Positions 16,878-24,483 of a stretch of 45,399 bases of DNA are shown here, in pieces. The DNA lies in contig DAOPZC010000042.1 in the NCBI GenBank assembly GCA_035353175.1, positions 1-45,399 on the forward strand, in the 5' to 3' direction. A program made the translations under genes and the position numbers. Position 1 is the stretch's first letter, and every line of letters starts with the position of its first letter. The notes below the pieces were generated by a model, which saw only the letters and a list, made by a program, of their open reading frames with translations, had not been told where the DNA came from and searched no databases. This DNA is from DAOPZC01 sp035353175 (GTDB taxonomy: Bacteria; Verrucomicrobiota; Kiritimatiellia; RFP12; UBA1067).

Positions 16878-17687
16878 TCATCCGCGCTGGCGAACGATCT
16901 CGTACAGTGCGACCGCGCCGGCCACGCCGGCGTTGAGCGACTCGACGCGCCCCTTCATCGGCAGGCAGGCGATGAAATCGCACGTCTCTCGGACAAGCCT
17001 TGACAGTCCTTTTCCCTCACTGCCGACGACCAACCCCACACGCCCTTTGAAGTCGAGCGAGGTGTAGTTCTTCGCGTCAGGCCCAAAATCGAGCCCCGTG
17101 ACCCAAACGCCGCACTCCTTCAGTTCCCGCAGGGCGCGGACCAGGTTCACAACCTTGGCCACGCGCATGTGCTCAGCCGCGCCCGCGGACGCGCGCACCG
17201 CAGCCGGCGTGACGCCCGCCGCGCGGTCCTCCGGCAACACCACGGCGGTGACGCCGGCGGCATCGGCGGTGCGCAACATGGAACCGACATTCTGCGGATC
17301 CTCAATATGGTCAAGGACCAAGATCAGCGCGTTCGGCTCTTCCTTCACGTCATGGATCACCTGCTCGATCGAGATGTACGGAAAACCGCCGGCACGGACA
17401 GCGACGCCCTGGTGGTTCCCCCCCTCGCACAAGACATCGAGCTCCTCGCGCTCAATCGTCCGGAACGGCACCCCGCGCGCGATCAGCAATCCACGCAACT
17501 CCGCCACGTCGGGGGCGTCACGGCCCGCCAGAGGCAACACCGCCTCGTAAATGTGGCGCTTGTCGGACTTGACCACCTCCAGCACGGGACGCCGTCCATA
17601 GATCCAGTCGCCCCTGTCGGAAGGGGCTCGGCGCTCCTCGCCACGGTCATCGCGGAAATCTTTGTGCTGTTTATTTCTCTGTCTCAT
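16878..17687 (-). CDS. rlmB: TrmH/SpoU-family 23S rRNA 2'-O-methyltransferase (RlmB-like)
   Basis: A SPOUT-fold RNA ribose methyltransferase of 269 aa. The N-terminal substrate-binding domain starts at IYGRRPVLEVV after a charged 28-residue tail. Motif 1 is LDHIEDPQNVGSMLRTADA, motif 2 is GLVVGSEGKGLS, and motif 3 is ESLNAGVAGAVALYE, the SAM-binding trefoil knot. The EDP in place of DPxN-type variants is normal for the RlmB subgroup. AGGA overlapping the upstream SQR stop serves ATG 17687. The target nucleotide (G2251 in E. coli 23S) is by family analogy only. Confidence 0.88.
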   Translation of the reverse strand: MRQRNKQHKDFRDDRGEERRAPSDRGDWIYGRRPVLEVVKSDKRHIYEAVLPLAGRDAPDVAELRGLLIARGVPFRTIEREELDVLCEGGNHQGVAVRAGGFPYISIEQVIHDVKEEPNALILVLDHIEDPQNVGSMLRTADAAGVTAVVLPEDRAAGVTPAAVRASAGAAEHMRVAKVVNLVRALRELKECGVWVTGLDFGPDAKNYTSLDFKGRVGLVVGSEGKGLSRLVRETCDFIACLPMKGRVESLNAGVAGAVALYEIVRQRG

Positions 17688-17693
17688 TATTCC

Positions 17694-19100
17694 TCAGCAA
17701 TACCCGGGTATCATCCCGTAGAAATAAAGCGGTTTCAGGACGTAAACCTTTAGCAGCCAGGCGGCCCGCTGCTCCTTGGACATATCCAGCAACGAAAACG
17801 GGAAACTGCTCCGCGGCTTCTTCTCGTAATCGAACTCGCAGAGCAAAACATGCCCGTAATCGGTAATGATCGGACAAGCGGCGTAGCCGTCATACTTCGC
17901 CCCCGGCGCCTGCCCGTCGATCAGCGCGATCAAATTTCTCGCGGCGACCGGAACCTGCTTGCGTATCGCGGCCGAGGTCTTGCTCGTCGGAATGCCGGCG
18001 ACATCGCCCAGGCTGACGATGTTCGGATACTTCAGATGGACCAGCGTCGCCTTGTCGACCATGGCCCACGCCTCCGCGGACAGTTTTCCTTCGTCCCATC
18101 CCAATCCCGCTTCGCGGACAAAATCCGGCGCGCTCTGCGGCGGCACAAGGTGGAGGAAATCATAATCTTCCACGAAAGGCGTTGTGACCGTCTCCTCAAC
18201 CGTCGAAAGCTTGCCGGTCAGGGGATCGGCCTGTTCCTTCTTGACTTTTTCGACCCGGTCGAAATAGACCTTCTTCGCCTCCGTATCGACGCCCTTGACA
18301 CGGGCATGCAGCGAGACGCTGACCTGACGATCCTTGTAGATCGCTTCGAGACGCGGAGTGAAGAAAGGCACGTCGTAGAGTTCTTTTGATGCCGAAAAAT
18401 AGTCGATCTTCACGATCTGCCGCGTGCCCGCCTTCCGGGCCAGATGCTCGGTCAGCAGGCAGATTTTCTTGGGGGCCCCGCCGCATTTCAGCTTGGTGTA
18501 GGTGTCGGTAAAAATGCCGCGTCCGCCTTTTCTCACAAACGCTTGAATCGCCGGCCACGTTTTTTGCGCGCCTTCGAAATCGTAGATGCAATGGGCGTTT
18601 CCCAAGCCCAACGTTTTCTGCGAAAGCCCTTCCACCTTGCCCCAGTTGAGTTGCAGTCCGGGGGTCAGCACGATGAAATCATAGGAGAACACGCCGCCGC
18701 CGTCGACCGTCACCTTGTTCTGGGACGGTTCGATGGCGACGACCGCCTTCTTGACCCACTTCACGCCGCTCGGCATACAGTCGGCTTGACGCCGATAAAC
18801 TTGGTCCGGCTTGTAGACGCCCGAAGCGATCAGGGTGAATCCCGGCTGGTAAAACTGGCGGTCGGCCGGATCGATCAGCGTAATATCAGACTTCTTCAGG
18901 TTACGCACGAGACGCGACGCCATGCTGAGTCCCGCGGCGCCACCGCCGACGATCACGATCTTGACATTCGCGTTGCTGCGGGACATCGCACACCCGCTTC
19001 CTCCCGCTGCAACCACAAAACCAAACGCCGCCGCCGTCTTTATGAACGTGCGCCGGTCCATGCGGTCATCGTGCATTCTTTCCAGCACCGTATTGTCCAT
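17694..19100 (-). CDS. Type II sulfide:quinone oxidoreductase-like flavoprotein with Tat signal
   Basis: A 468-residue FAD-dependent oxidoreductase. The N-terminus has twin arginines at 16-17 in DRRTFIK followed by a hydrophobic stretch, a Tat signal, so the folded flavoprotein should be exported. The FAD-binding fold starts with VIVGGGAAGLSM at about 50. Redox cysteine candidates are C206 in KCGGAPKK and C409 in ACPIITDYG, matching in context the two active cysteines of mitochondrial-type SQOR. The GDVAGIPTSKTSAA segment completes the flavin site. The expected reaction is sulfide oxidation to sulfane sulfur with quinone reduction. A GTG at 19106 is possible, but GGAGG at 19107-19111 is best spaced for ATG 19100. 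tatA and tatC lie upstream in the same gene run. Confidence 0.85.
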   Translation of the reverse strand: MDNTVLERMHDDRMDRRTFIKTAAAFGFVVAAGGSGCAMSRSNANVKIVIVGGGAAGLSMASRLVRNLKKSDITLIDPADRQFYQPGFTLIASGVYKPDQVYRRQADCMPSGVKWVKKAVVAIEPSQNKVTVDGGGVFSYDFIVLTPGLQLNWGKVEGLSQKTLGLGNAHCIYDFEGAQKTWPAIQAFVRKGGRGIFTDTYTKLKCGGAPKKICLLTEHLARKAGTRQIVKIDYFSASKELYDVPFFTPRLEAIYKDRQVSVSLHARVKGVDTEAKKVYFDRVEKVKKEQADPLTGKLSTVEETVTTPFVEDYDFLHLVPPQSAPDFVREAGLGWDEGKLSAEAWAMVDKATLVHLKYPNIVSLGDVAGIPTSKTSAAIRKQVPVAARNLIALIDGQAPGAKYDGYAACPIITDYGHVLLCEFDYEKKPRSSFPFSLLDMSKEQRAAWLLKVYVLKPLYFYGMIPGYC

Positions 19101-19148
19101 CACCACCCTCCAATCACTTCGATAACAGATCCGGTCTGTAATGAAAAC

Positions 19149-19916
19149 TCATACTATTACAGGTGATGTTCGGCTGTCTATTTGATTTTCCAGCCCGTTC
19201 AAAGCGTACTCCAAGACCGACACCAGCGCGATGCAAGCCGTATCGGACCGCAGGATGCGTTCACCCAGTGAGAACATCTGAAAACCATGGGCGACCAGCG
19301 CCTTCATTTCGTAGTCCGTCCAGCCCCCTTCAGGCCCCACGGCAAGCAAAGGACGTGCCTTTTGATCCGCCACGTGCGGCAGCGTACGCCTCGGTCCGGG
19401 ATGAGCCAACAAGCGCAACGCCGTCGGGAACAGACCATCCAGTTCGTCCTCGACAAAGGGTTTGAAGCGGGGGCAGACGCGAACTTCCGGAAACCGCGTC
19501 AAGCCCGCCTGGGTTAAGCCCTCAATCAGTAAAGGCCGATAATGGAGCGGATCGAGCCACTGGCTGCTGAAGTAACATTTTTCGACTTTGTAAGCGTTGA
19601 GCAGCGCCACACGGCCCACGCCGAGCGCGGCCAGTTGCGGCCACAGTCGCCTCAGCACTTTCGGGCGCGGCGCTGCCAGCAGCAAATCGAACCACGGCTC
19701 AGGCAGAATAACCGTGTGATCGGGAAGCAGCCGCACGCAGGATTCGGCCACATCCAGCACGCGCGAGATGCCGGCCAAGCCGTTCAGCGTGCCGGTCGTG
19801 ATGACCTGTCCGGGCGCTGCGCGCAAGACCCGCCGGACATGTTCGGCACGCTCATCGGTGAGCAGAACCGTCCCGTCGGCCCGGATCTCTTCCGGCTCAA
19901 ACAGAATGCGGTTCAT
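19149..19916 (-). CDS. rsmE: 16S rRNA (uracil-1498-N3)-methyltransferase
   Basis: A 255-residue RsmE-family SPOUT methyltransferase that modifies U1498 of 16S rRNA in known members. The N-terminal PUA-like part carries LTDERAEHVRRVLR. The SAM knot shows LLAVGPEGGWTDYE and LGERILRSDTA, the family hallmarks. The longest frame starts with TTG 19919, but GGGAGG lies 8 nt before ATG 19916, so that codon is chosen. It sits 42 bp after the M16 peptidase gene and 48 bp before the SQR gene. The interior NAYKVEKCYFSS segment is a usual RsmE feature (K-V-E substrate loop). Confidence 0.92.
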   Translation of the reverse strand: MNRILFEPEEIRADGTVLLTDERAEHVRRVLRAAPGQVITTGTLNGLAGISRVLDVAESCVRLLPDHTVILPEPWFDLLLAAPRPKVLRRLWPQLAALGVGRVALLNAYKVEKCYFSSQWLDPLHYRPLLIEGLTQAGLTRFPEVRVCPRFKPFVEDELDGLFPTALRLLAHPGPRRTLPHVADQKARPLLAVGPEGGWTDYEMKALVAHGFQMFSLGERILRSDTACIALVSVLEYALNGLENQIDSRTSPVIV

Positions 19917-19958
19917 CAAAAATTCCTCCCGGCCATCGCTGACGAAGAACGCGGAAAA

Positions 19959-21248
19959 TCAGATCCACACATCCGCCAAGCTCGCCAGCCAGTCATCCTC
20001 GCTTTGGGGCTGCGTCGTTGGCACGACCAGCGAAAGCGTCAGCCGCGACGGCTCAAAAACATCCGCCGCCACGCACCGCACATCGTCGGCCGTCACGGCC
20101 TCAATCCCGGCGATTGTTTCTTCGGGACGAACCACGCGCCCATAGTTCAGCATCGACTCGCCGATGTACATCATCTGGCTGCCGGAACCTTCCAGCCCCA
20201 ACCGGAAAGTGCCCAGCAGATAGTCTTTGGTCCGCCGCATCTCTTTCGCGCCGACCTTGGCGTCGAGCACGCGCCGGATCTCCGTGGCGGTCAGCTTCAG
20301 CGCCGCCACCGCACGCTGGCTATCGAACCCGCCGCTGATCGCAAAAAGGCCGGTTTCCTCAAACAACTGGAAACTCGACTGGATCGAGTAGCACAGGCCG
20401 TGGCGTTCGCGGACGCTTTGGAAAAGCCGCGAGCTCATGTTCTCTCCGAGCAGACCGTTCAGCACGCGCAGCGCATAGCGGCGGTCGTCATGCCGTCCGA
20501 ACAGACGGAACCCCACCACCGCGTGAACCTGCGCGATCTCTTTTTTCACCAGCGACAACCGTTCCTGGGGAACCTTGCCGTCGACGCGCTTGAAATCCAG
20601 CCCTTTGGCTTTGCGCACGCCGCCGAAAACTTTCTCGACGCAGGCCACGCAGGTCGCATGATCCAAGCGCCCCGCGAACGCGAACACCGTCGCCCCCGGC
20701 ACATAGGCCCGCGCCTTGTACCGCAGCAGCGTTTCGCGGCTCATTTTACGCAGCGTAGCTTCGTCGCCGGAAAGCGGCGCGCCCAGCGCGTGCCCCTTGA
20801 ACATCACCTCCTGCAACTTTTCCTGCACCACATGCTGCGGCAGGTCCTGGTACATCTTGATCTCTTCCAGGATCACGTCGCGCTCACGGCTGAAATCGTC
20901 CTCCCCGATCGTCGCGTTCAAGTACATGTCGGACAACACATCGAACGCCCGCGTCATGTACTCGTACGGCAAACGCGCATAGTAGCACGTCCCCTCCTCC
21001 TGCGTGAACGCGTTGAGATACCCGCCCCGACCCTCGATCTCCTGCGAGATGGACAAAGCCGAGCGCGTCGGGGTTCCTTTGAAAAGCATGTGTTCGAGGA
21101 AATGGCTCGCGCCGCCGACCGACGTGTTCTCGTAGCGGCCGCCCACGCCCGCCCAAATGCCGACCGCAACGCTTTCCGCGGACGCCGTGGGCGACGACAC
21201 CACCGTCGCGCCGTTCTTCAAAACCGTAACCTGAACGTTTTCTAACAT
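19959..21248 (-). CDS. M16-family zinc peptidase (processing-peptidase-like)
   Basis: A 429-residue single-chain M16B peptidase. The inverted zinc motif HFLEH is at 49-53 (ligands H49 and H53, base E52), followed by MLFKGTPTRSA, and the distal glutamate region is IGEDDFSRERDVILEEI. The second half has GLLGENMSSRLFQSVRERHGLCYSI, the Arg/Tyr substrate-binding site of the family. No signal peptide is seen, so it is probably cytoplasmic, although some relatives are peripheral. AGGAC precedes ATG 21248. The substrate is unknown; PqqL or mitochondrial MPP roles should not be assumed. Confidence 0.9.
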   Translation of the reverse strand: MLENVQVTVLKNGATVVSSPTASAESVAVGIWAGVGGRYENTSVGGASHFLEHMLFKGTPTRSALSISQEIEGRGGYLNAFTQEEGTCYYARLPYEYMTRAFDVLSDMYLNATIGEDDFSRERDVILEEIKMYQDLPQHVVQEKLQEVMFKGHALGAPLSGDEATLRKMSRETLLRYKARAYVPGATVFAFAGRLDHATCVACVEKVFGGVRKAKGLDFKRVDGKVPQERLSLVKKEIAQVHAVVGFRLFGRHDDRRYALRVLNGLLGENMSSRLFQSVRERHGLCYSIQSSFQLFEETGLFAISGGFDSQRAVAALKLTATEIRRVLDAKVGAKEMRRTKDYLLGTFRLGLEGSGSQMMYIGESMLNYGRVVRPEETIAGIEAVTADDVRCVAADVFEPSRLTLSLVVPTTQPQSEDDWLASLADVWI

Positions 21249-21254
21249 AAAGTC

Positions 21255-21977
21255 CTAAACCGCGGCCGCACGCATCGCGGCCAGCGTCGTCTTGCCGTCA
21301 TAGAGGGCCTTGCCCACAATCGCGCCATACAGGTTCTCGTACCCCAGCGCCTTCAGCGCGGTCACGTGTTCGGGCGCGCTCACGCCGCCCGACGCGATGA
21401 TGCGGCAGGAGACCGTCGCGCACATCTGACGCATCGCCTCGAGATTGGGCCCGCCCAGCATGCCGTCGGTCGCCGTGTCGGTGTAAATGATCGTGCGCAC
21501 GCCCACAGCTTCAGCCTGCTTTGCCAAATCGATGGCGCGGGTCCCGGTGGTCTCGACCCAGCCTTTGACCTGAACGAACCCGTCGCGCGCGTCGATGCCG
21601 ACCGCGATCGCATCACCGAAGCGTTTGACCAGCGCGTCCAGCGCGCCGAGGCTATCCAGCGCGCGCGTGCCGATGATGGCCCGCGTCACGCCCGCCTGCA
21701 GCAGCCGCTCAATGTGCGCATCGGTGCGCAGTCCGCCGCCGACTTCGACGGGAATGCCGATCGCCCGGACAATCCGCGCGATCACCTCGGCGTGTTTCGG
21801 CTCGCCCTGAAAAGCGCCGTCCAGATCTACCACGTGCAACTGTTCCGCGCCCTGCCCGCGCCACCTGAGAGCCTGCGCCACGGGGTCATCGGAATACACG
21901 GTCACGTCGTCCGCCTTGCCTTGGCGCAGCCGCACGCACTTGCCGTCCTTTAAATCGATCGCCGGTAAAATGATCAT
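21255..21977 (-). CDS. hisA: Phosphoribosylformimino-AICAR ribotide isomerase
   Basis: Catalyses the Amadori rearrangement in histidine biosynthesis. The frame is open to 22133, but the family N-terminus MIILPAIDLKDGKCVRL begins at ATG 21977, preceded by AGGATGCAGG, giving 240 aa. Catalytic Asp8 in PAIDL and the second-half Asp in YTDTATDGML are present. The phosphate loops GGGLR and ASGGVSAPEH are also intact. It lies 40 bp after hisB and 6 bp before the M16 gene. Other his genes are not in the window. Confidence 0.95.
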   Translation of the reverse strand: MIILPAIDLKDGKCVRLRQGKADDVTVYSDDPVAQALRWRGQGAEQLHVVDLDGAFQGEPKHAEVIARIVRAIGIPVEVGGGLRTDAHIERLLQAGVTRAIIGTRALDSLGALDALVKRFGDAIAVGIDARDGFVQVKGWVETTGTRAIDLAKQAEAVGVRTIIYTDTATDGMLGGPNLEAMRQMCATVSCRIIASGGVSAPEHVTALKALGYENLYGAIVGKALYDGKTTLAAMRAAAV

Positions 21978-22017
21978 CCTGCATCCTCTTCTGGCGGGCA
22001 CGACCCCCTGCCCGGCA

Positions 22018-22605
22018 TCAAATCGCGCCCTTGCTGGAAGGGATGCCGGCCTCGCGAGGATCGGCCTCAACCGCCATGCGCAAAGCCCTTGCAAAACCCT
22101 TGAACATCGCCTCGCAGACGTGGTGAGCCTCATCGCCGTAAATTTGCCGGACGTGCAGGTTCAGGCGGCCCTCGACCGTCAGCGCCCGGAAGAACTCCTC
22201 CAGCAGCTTCACCTCGAAATCGCGCACCTGCATATGCTTCATCGCGCTGGCGAAGACCAGGAACGGGCGCCCCCCCAAATCCACCGCGACCTCGCAGAGC
22301 GCCTCGTCCATCGGCAGCTGAAAGAAGCCGTAGCGCCGGATGCCGCGCCGGTCGCCGAGCGCCTGGTTGAGGCAGGCGCCGAGCACCAGACCCACGTCTT
22401 CCACGGTGTGGTGATAATCGACGTTGACGTCGCCCGCGGCTTTGACCTCCAGATCGATCAATGCGTGCCGCGCGAAAAGCTCTAGCATGTGGTTAAGAAA
22501 CCCGATTCCCGTCTCCACACTGCAGGTACCGGTCCCGTCGAGATTCAGCGTCACCGCGATATCCGTCTCGCGCGTCGTGCGTGTCCGTGTCGCTGTACGT
22601 GCCAT
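22018..22605 (-). CDS. hisB: Imidazoleglycerol-phosphate dehydratase
   Basis: Monofunctional IGPD of 195 aa for the sixth step of histidine synthesis. Metal-binding motifs are HMLELFARHA, DYHHTVEDVG and DEAHHVCEAMFKGFARAL. An upstream extension to 22716 is open but overlaps tatC. GGAGG at 22611-22615 is 5 nt before ATG 22605, which gives a normal IGPD N-terminus. The first ten residues are an unusual Ala/Arg/Thr run (MARTATRTRT), and nothing suggests the phosphatase domain fused in enterobacterial HisB. tatC ends 13 bp upstream. Confidence 0.95.
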   Translation of the reverse strand: MARTATRTRTTRETDIAVTLNLDGTGTCSVETGIGFLNHMLELFARHALIDLEVKAAGDVNVDYHHTVEDVGLVLGACLNQALGDRRGIRRYGFFQLPMDEALCEVAVDLGGRPFLVFASAMKHMQVRDFEVKLLEEFFRALTVEGRLNLHVRQIYGDEAHHVCEAMFKGFARALRMAVEADPREAGIPSSKGAI

Positions 22606-22618
22606 GGCTGCCTCCGTT

Positions 22619-23434
22619 TTACGCCGCGCCGCCCGTCGCCGCGGCATCGTCTTTCTTTTCGCCTCTCGCCAGCTCGCGCAACCGGATGACCCAGATGCAC
22701 ACTTCATACAACACACACATGGGAACGGCCATGATGATCTGCGAGACCGGATCCGGCGGCGTCAGAATCATGGCGATAACAAAGATGACCACAATCGCCA
22801 CGCGGCGATGCGACCGCAGCGCCTCGGATGGAATGATTCCGATCCACCCCAGCACCAGCAGCAAGAGCGGCATCTGGAACGCCAAGCCGAAGGCGATGAT
22901 CGTCTTGATCACGATGTCCACGTGCTCGTCGAGCTTCACGATGTCGACCTTGATGCCCACCCACGTGTTGATCTGCTGCAAAACCTTGATGGCGACCTCG
23001 AGCGTTGCCGCATAAGCCATCCAAACGCCCATGCCGAACAGCACGGTTGAGATGAAAAGACTGAAAACAATGATCGTCCGCTCACTGCGCTTCAGACCCG
23101 GGAAGACAAACCGCATGAGGAAAAAAAGAAGGAAAGGCAGGCTGAGCGCCGTGCCGCCCCACAACATGATCTTCATCAGGATACTGAAGCCGGCGGTCCA
23201 CCCCAGCCCCTGGACCATGTCTTTCGACAGCCCGGCGGGCGCGATCAGCCAACTCGTGATGGCAGGCGCGAACGGAACGATCGCGATCTCGCACAGGATC
23301 CATGCGACCGCACAGTGGACCATGCAGTTGCGCAGATCGATCAGATGCTCGAGAAAAGGCCGCGGCGGATCATCGTACTCGTCCGCTTGCCCCGGTGTCC
23401 CGGGCTGCTTCAGTGAGAAACGCCCGACCTTCAT
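22619..23434 (-). CDS. tatC: Twin-arginine translocase core subunit TatC
   Basis: Polytopic inner-membrane receptor for Tat signal peptides, 271 aa with six predicted transmembrane segments. The cytoplasmic N-terminal motif FLEHLIDLRNC is followed by the first helix, with the conserved Glu at its start. The hallmark LTPPDPVSQIIMAVPM precedes the last helices. The N-terminal 25 residues are charged, and the C-terminal 15 are a Lys/Ala-rich tail. The ATG overlaps the tatA stop (ATGA), indicating translational coupling. A Tat substrate (the SQR) lies 3.5 kb further along the same gene run. Confidence 0.95.
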   Translation of the reverse strand: MKVGRFSLKQPGTPGQADEYDDPPRPFLEHLIDLRNCMVHCAVAWILCEIAIVPFAPAITSWLIAPAGLSKDMVQGLGWTAGFSILMKIMLWGGTALSLPFLLFFLMRFVFPGLKRSERTIIVFSLFISTVLFGMGVWMAYAATLEVAIKVLQQINTWVGIKVDIVKLDEHVDIVIKTIIAFGLAFQMPLLLLVLGWIGIIPSEALRSHRRVAIVVIFVIAMILTPPDPVSQIIMAVPMCVLYEVCIWVIRLRELARGEKKDDAAATGGAA

Positions 23435-23850
23435 TGCCCGCCCTCCGCGGGCTTTTCTTCTCCGGCCGTTTCGACCGGCGCCGCAACTGCAGCGCCCTCG
23501 GACGGGGAATCCGGAGACCAGTTTTCAACCTGCCCCTCGTTGCCGGGATAATCCGAGGCGTCGGGATAAGGATTCTCGTAAGCCTCCGGCGAGTCCGGCG
23601 AAGCGGACGAACTGGACGCGTCCGGCGGCGGATTCGGATTTCCCGCGGGCGGCACCTGGTCCATGTTCATCAACTGGTCTTTAAACTCGTCAGCCGCACG
23701 ACGGAACATCTCCATCGTGCGGCCCAGTTTGCGGGCTATCTCGGGAAGCCGTTTGGGGCCGACCACAATCAGGACGACCACAAACAGCACAACCCATTCG
23801 CTCGCACCTACGGAGCCGCCGAGGAACGCCACGCTAGGAAAATACGACAT
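23431..23850 (-). CDS. tatA: Tat translocase TatA/TatB-family subunit
   Basis: A 139-residue protein with one N-terminal membrane helix (SEWVVLFVVVLIVVGP) and the amphipathic KRLPEIARKLGRTMEMF segment that defines TatA/TatB proteins. The Glu at the helix start and VGPKRLP lean towards TatB-like sequences, but in two-gene systems one protein can do both jobs. Residues 65-139 form an acidic Pro/Ser-rich low-complexity tail, longer than usual. No second TatA/B gene is seen in the window. It directly precedes and overlaps tatC. Confidence 0.88.
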   Translation of the reverse strand: MSYFPSVAFLGGSVGASEWVVLFVVVLIVVGPKRLPEIARKLGRTMEMFRRAADEFKDQLMNMDQVPPAGNPNPPPDASSSSASPDSPEAYENPYPDASDYPGNEGQVENWSPDSPSEGAAVAAPVETAGEEKPAEGGQ

Positions 23851-23876
23851 ACCCGGAAGCTCCCGACCCTACCCGC

Positions 23877-24461
23877 TTATTTCTGGAACAGAGCGAATTC
23901 GCCACGGCGGTTCAGGTGCCAAGCCTCTTCGCCCGATCCGACCACAGCCGGCTTCTCTTCGCCATAGCTGCGGGTCTGGATGCGGTCTGCGGCAACGCCC
24001 AAGTTGACCAGGTAAGAACGCACGGCCAGCGCGCGATTCTCGCCCAACGACAGGTTGTACTCGTTGCTGCCGCGCTCGTCGCAATGTCCCTCGACGACCA
24101 GCACGTGACCCGCATTCTGCTGGAGGTGCTGGGCGACCTGTTCGATCTTTGAGACCTCGCTCGGGGGCAACGCGTAGCTGTCGAACGCGAAATACACGGG
24201 AGCGAATTTGACGCCCTGCGCGGCCTGCAGCGTGTCTTCGAAGCGCGCGCCGCTCACCAGAGACCCATCCTCGCCGGTCACCTTGGAAAGATCCGTGTTC
24301 TCCAACAGGGTCGGGTCGCTTAGGCCGGCGCCGACTTCCGTCGAGCGGTCCTTCTGCCAAGGCCAACGCCAGCCGCCCGCCTTGGTGCGGCAACCGGTAT
24401 CCATGAATACGAGCGCGCCCATCAGGGCGACATTGACGACGACGACCGAACGAATATGCAT
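23877..24461 (-). CDS. pal: Peptidoglycan-associated (Pal-type) OmpA-domain protein
   Basis: A 194-residue exported protein with a C-terminal OmpA-like peptidoglycan-binding domain: FAFDSYALPPSE, VVEGHCDERGSNEYNLSLG and NRALAVRSYL. The extended frame reaches 24524, but GGAG at 24469-24472 is 7 nt before ATG 24461. The signal region ends FMDTGC, and Cys19 would be the lipidated residue. The -3 position is Asp, which does not fit the usual lipobox, so lipidation is plausible but not certain. It follows tolB by 22 bp, the normal Tol-Pal order. It should tether the outer membrane to peptidoglycan. Confidence 0.9.
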   Translation of the reverse strand: MHIRSVVVVNVALMGALVFMDTGCRTKAGGWRWPWQKDRSTEVGAGLSDPTLLENTDLSKVTGEDGSLVSGARFEDTLQAAQGVKFAPVYFAFDSYALPPSEVSKIEQVAQHLQQNAGHVLVVEGHCDERGSNEYNLSLGENRALAVRSYLVNLGVAADRIQTRSYGEEKPAVVGSGEEAWHLNRRGEFALFQK

Positions 24462-24483
24462 GAGTGAACTCCTAATGAACCGT

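Noticed and set aside
19542..21245. A 567-codon plus-strand frame opposite rsmE and the M16 gene
   Set aside because: It spans two well-supported genes on the other strand and has shadow-type composition.
21978..22133. N-terminal extension of hisA
   Set aside because: The HisA family starts at MIILPAIDL; the extension overlaps the end of hisB and is Arg/Ala-rich shadow sequence.
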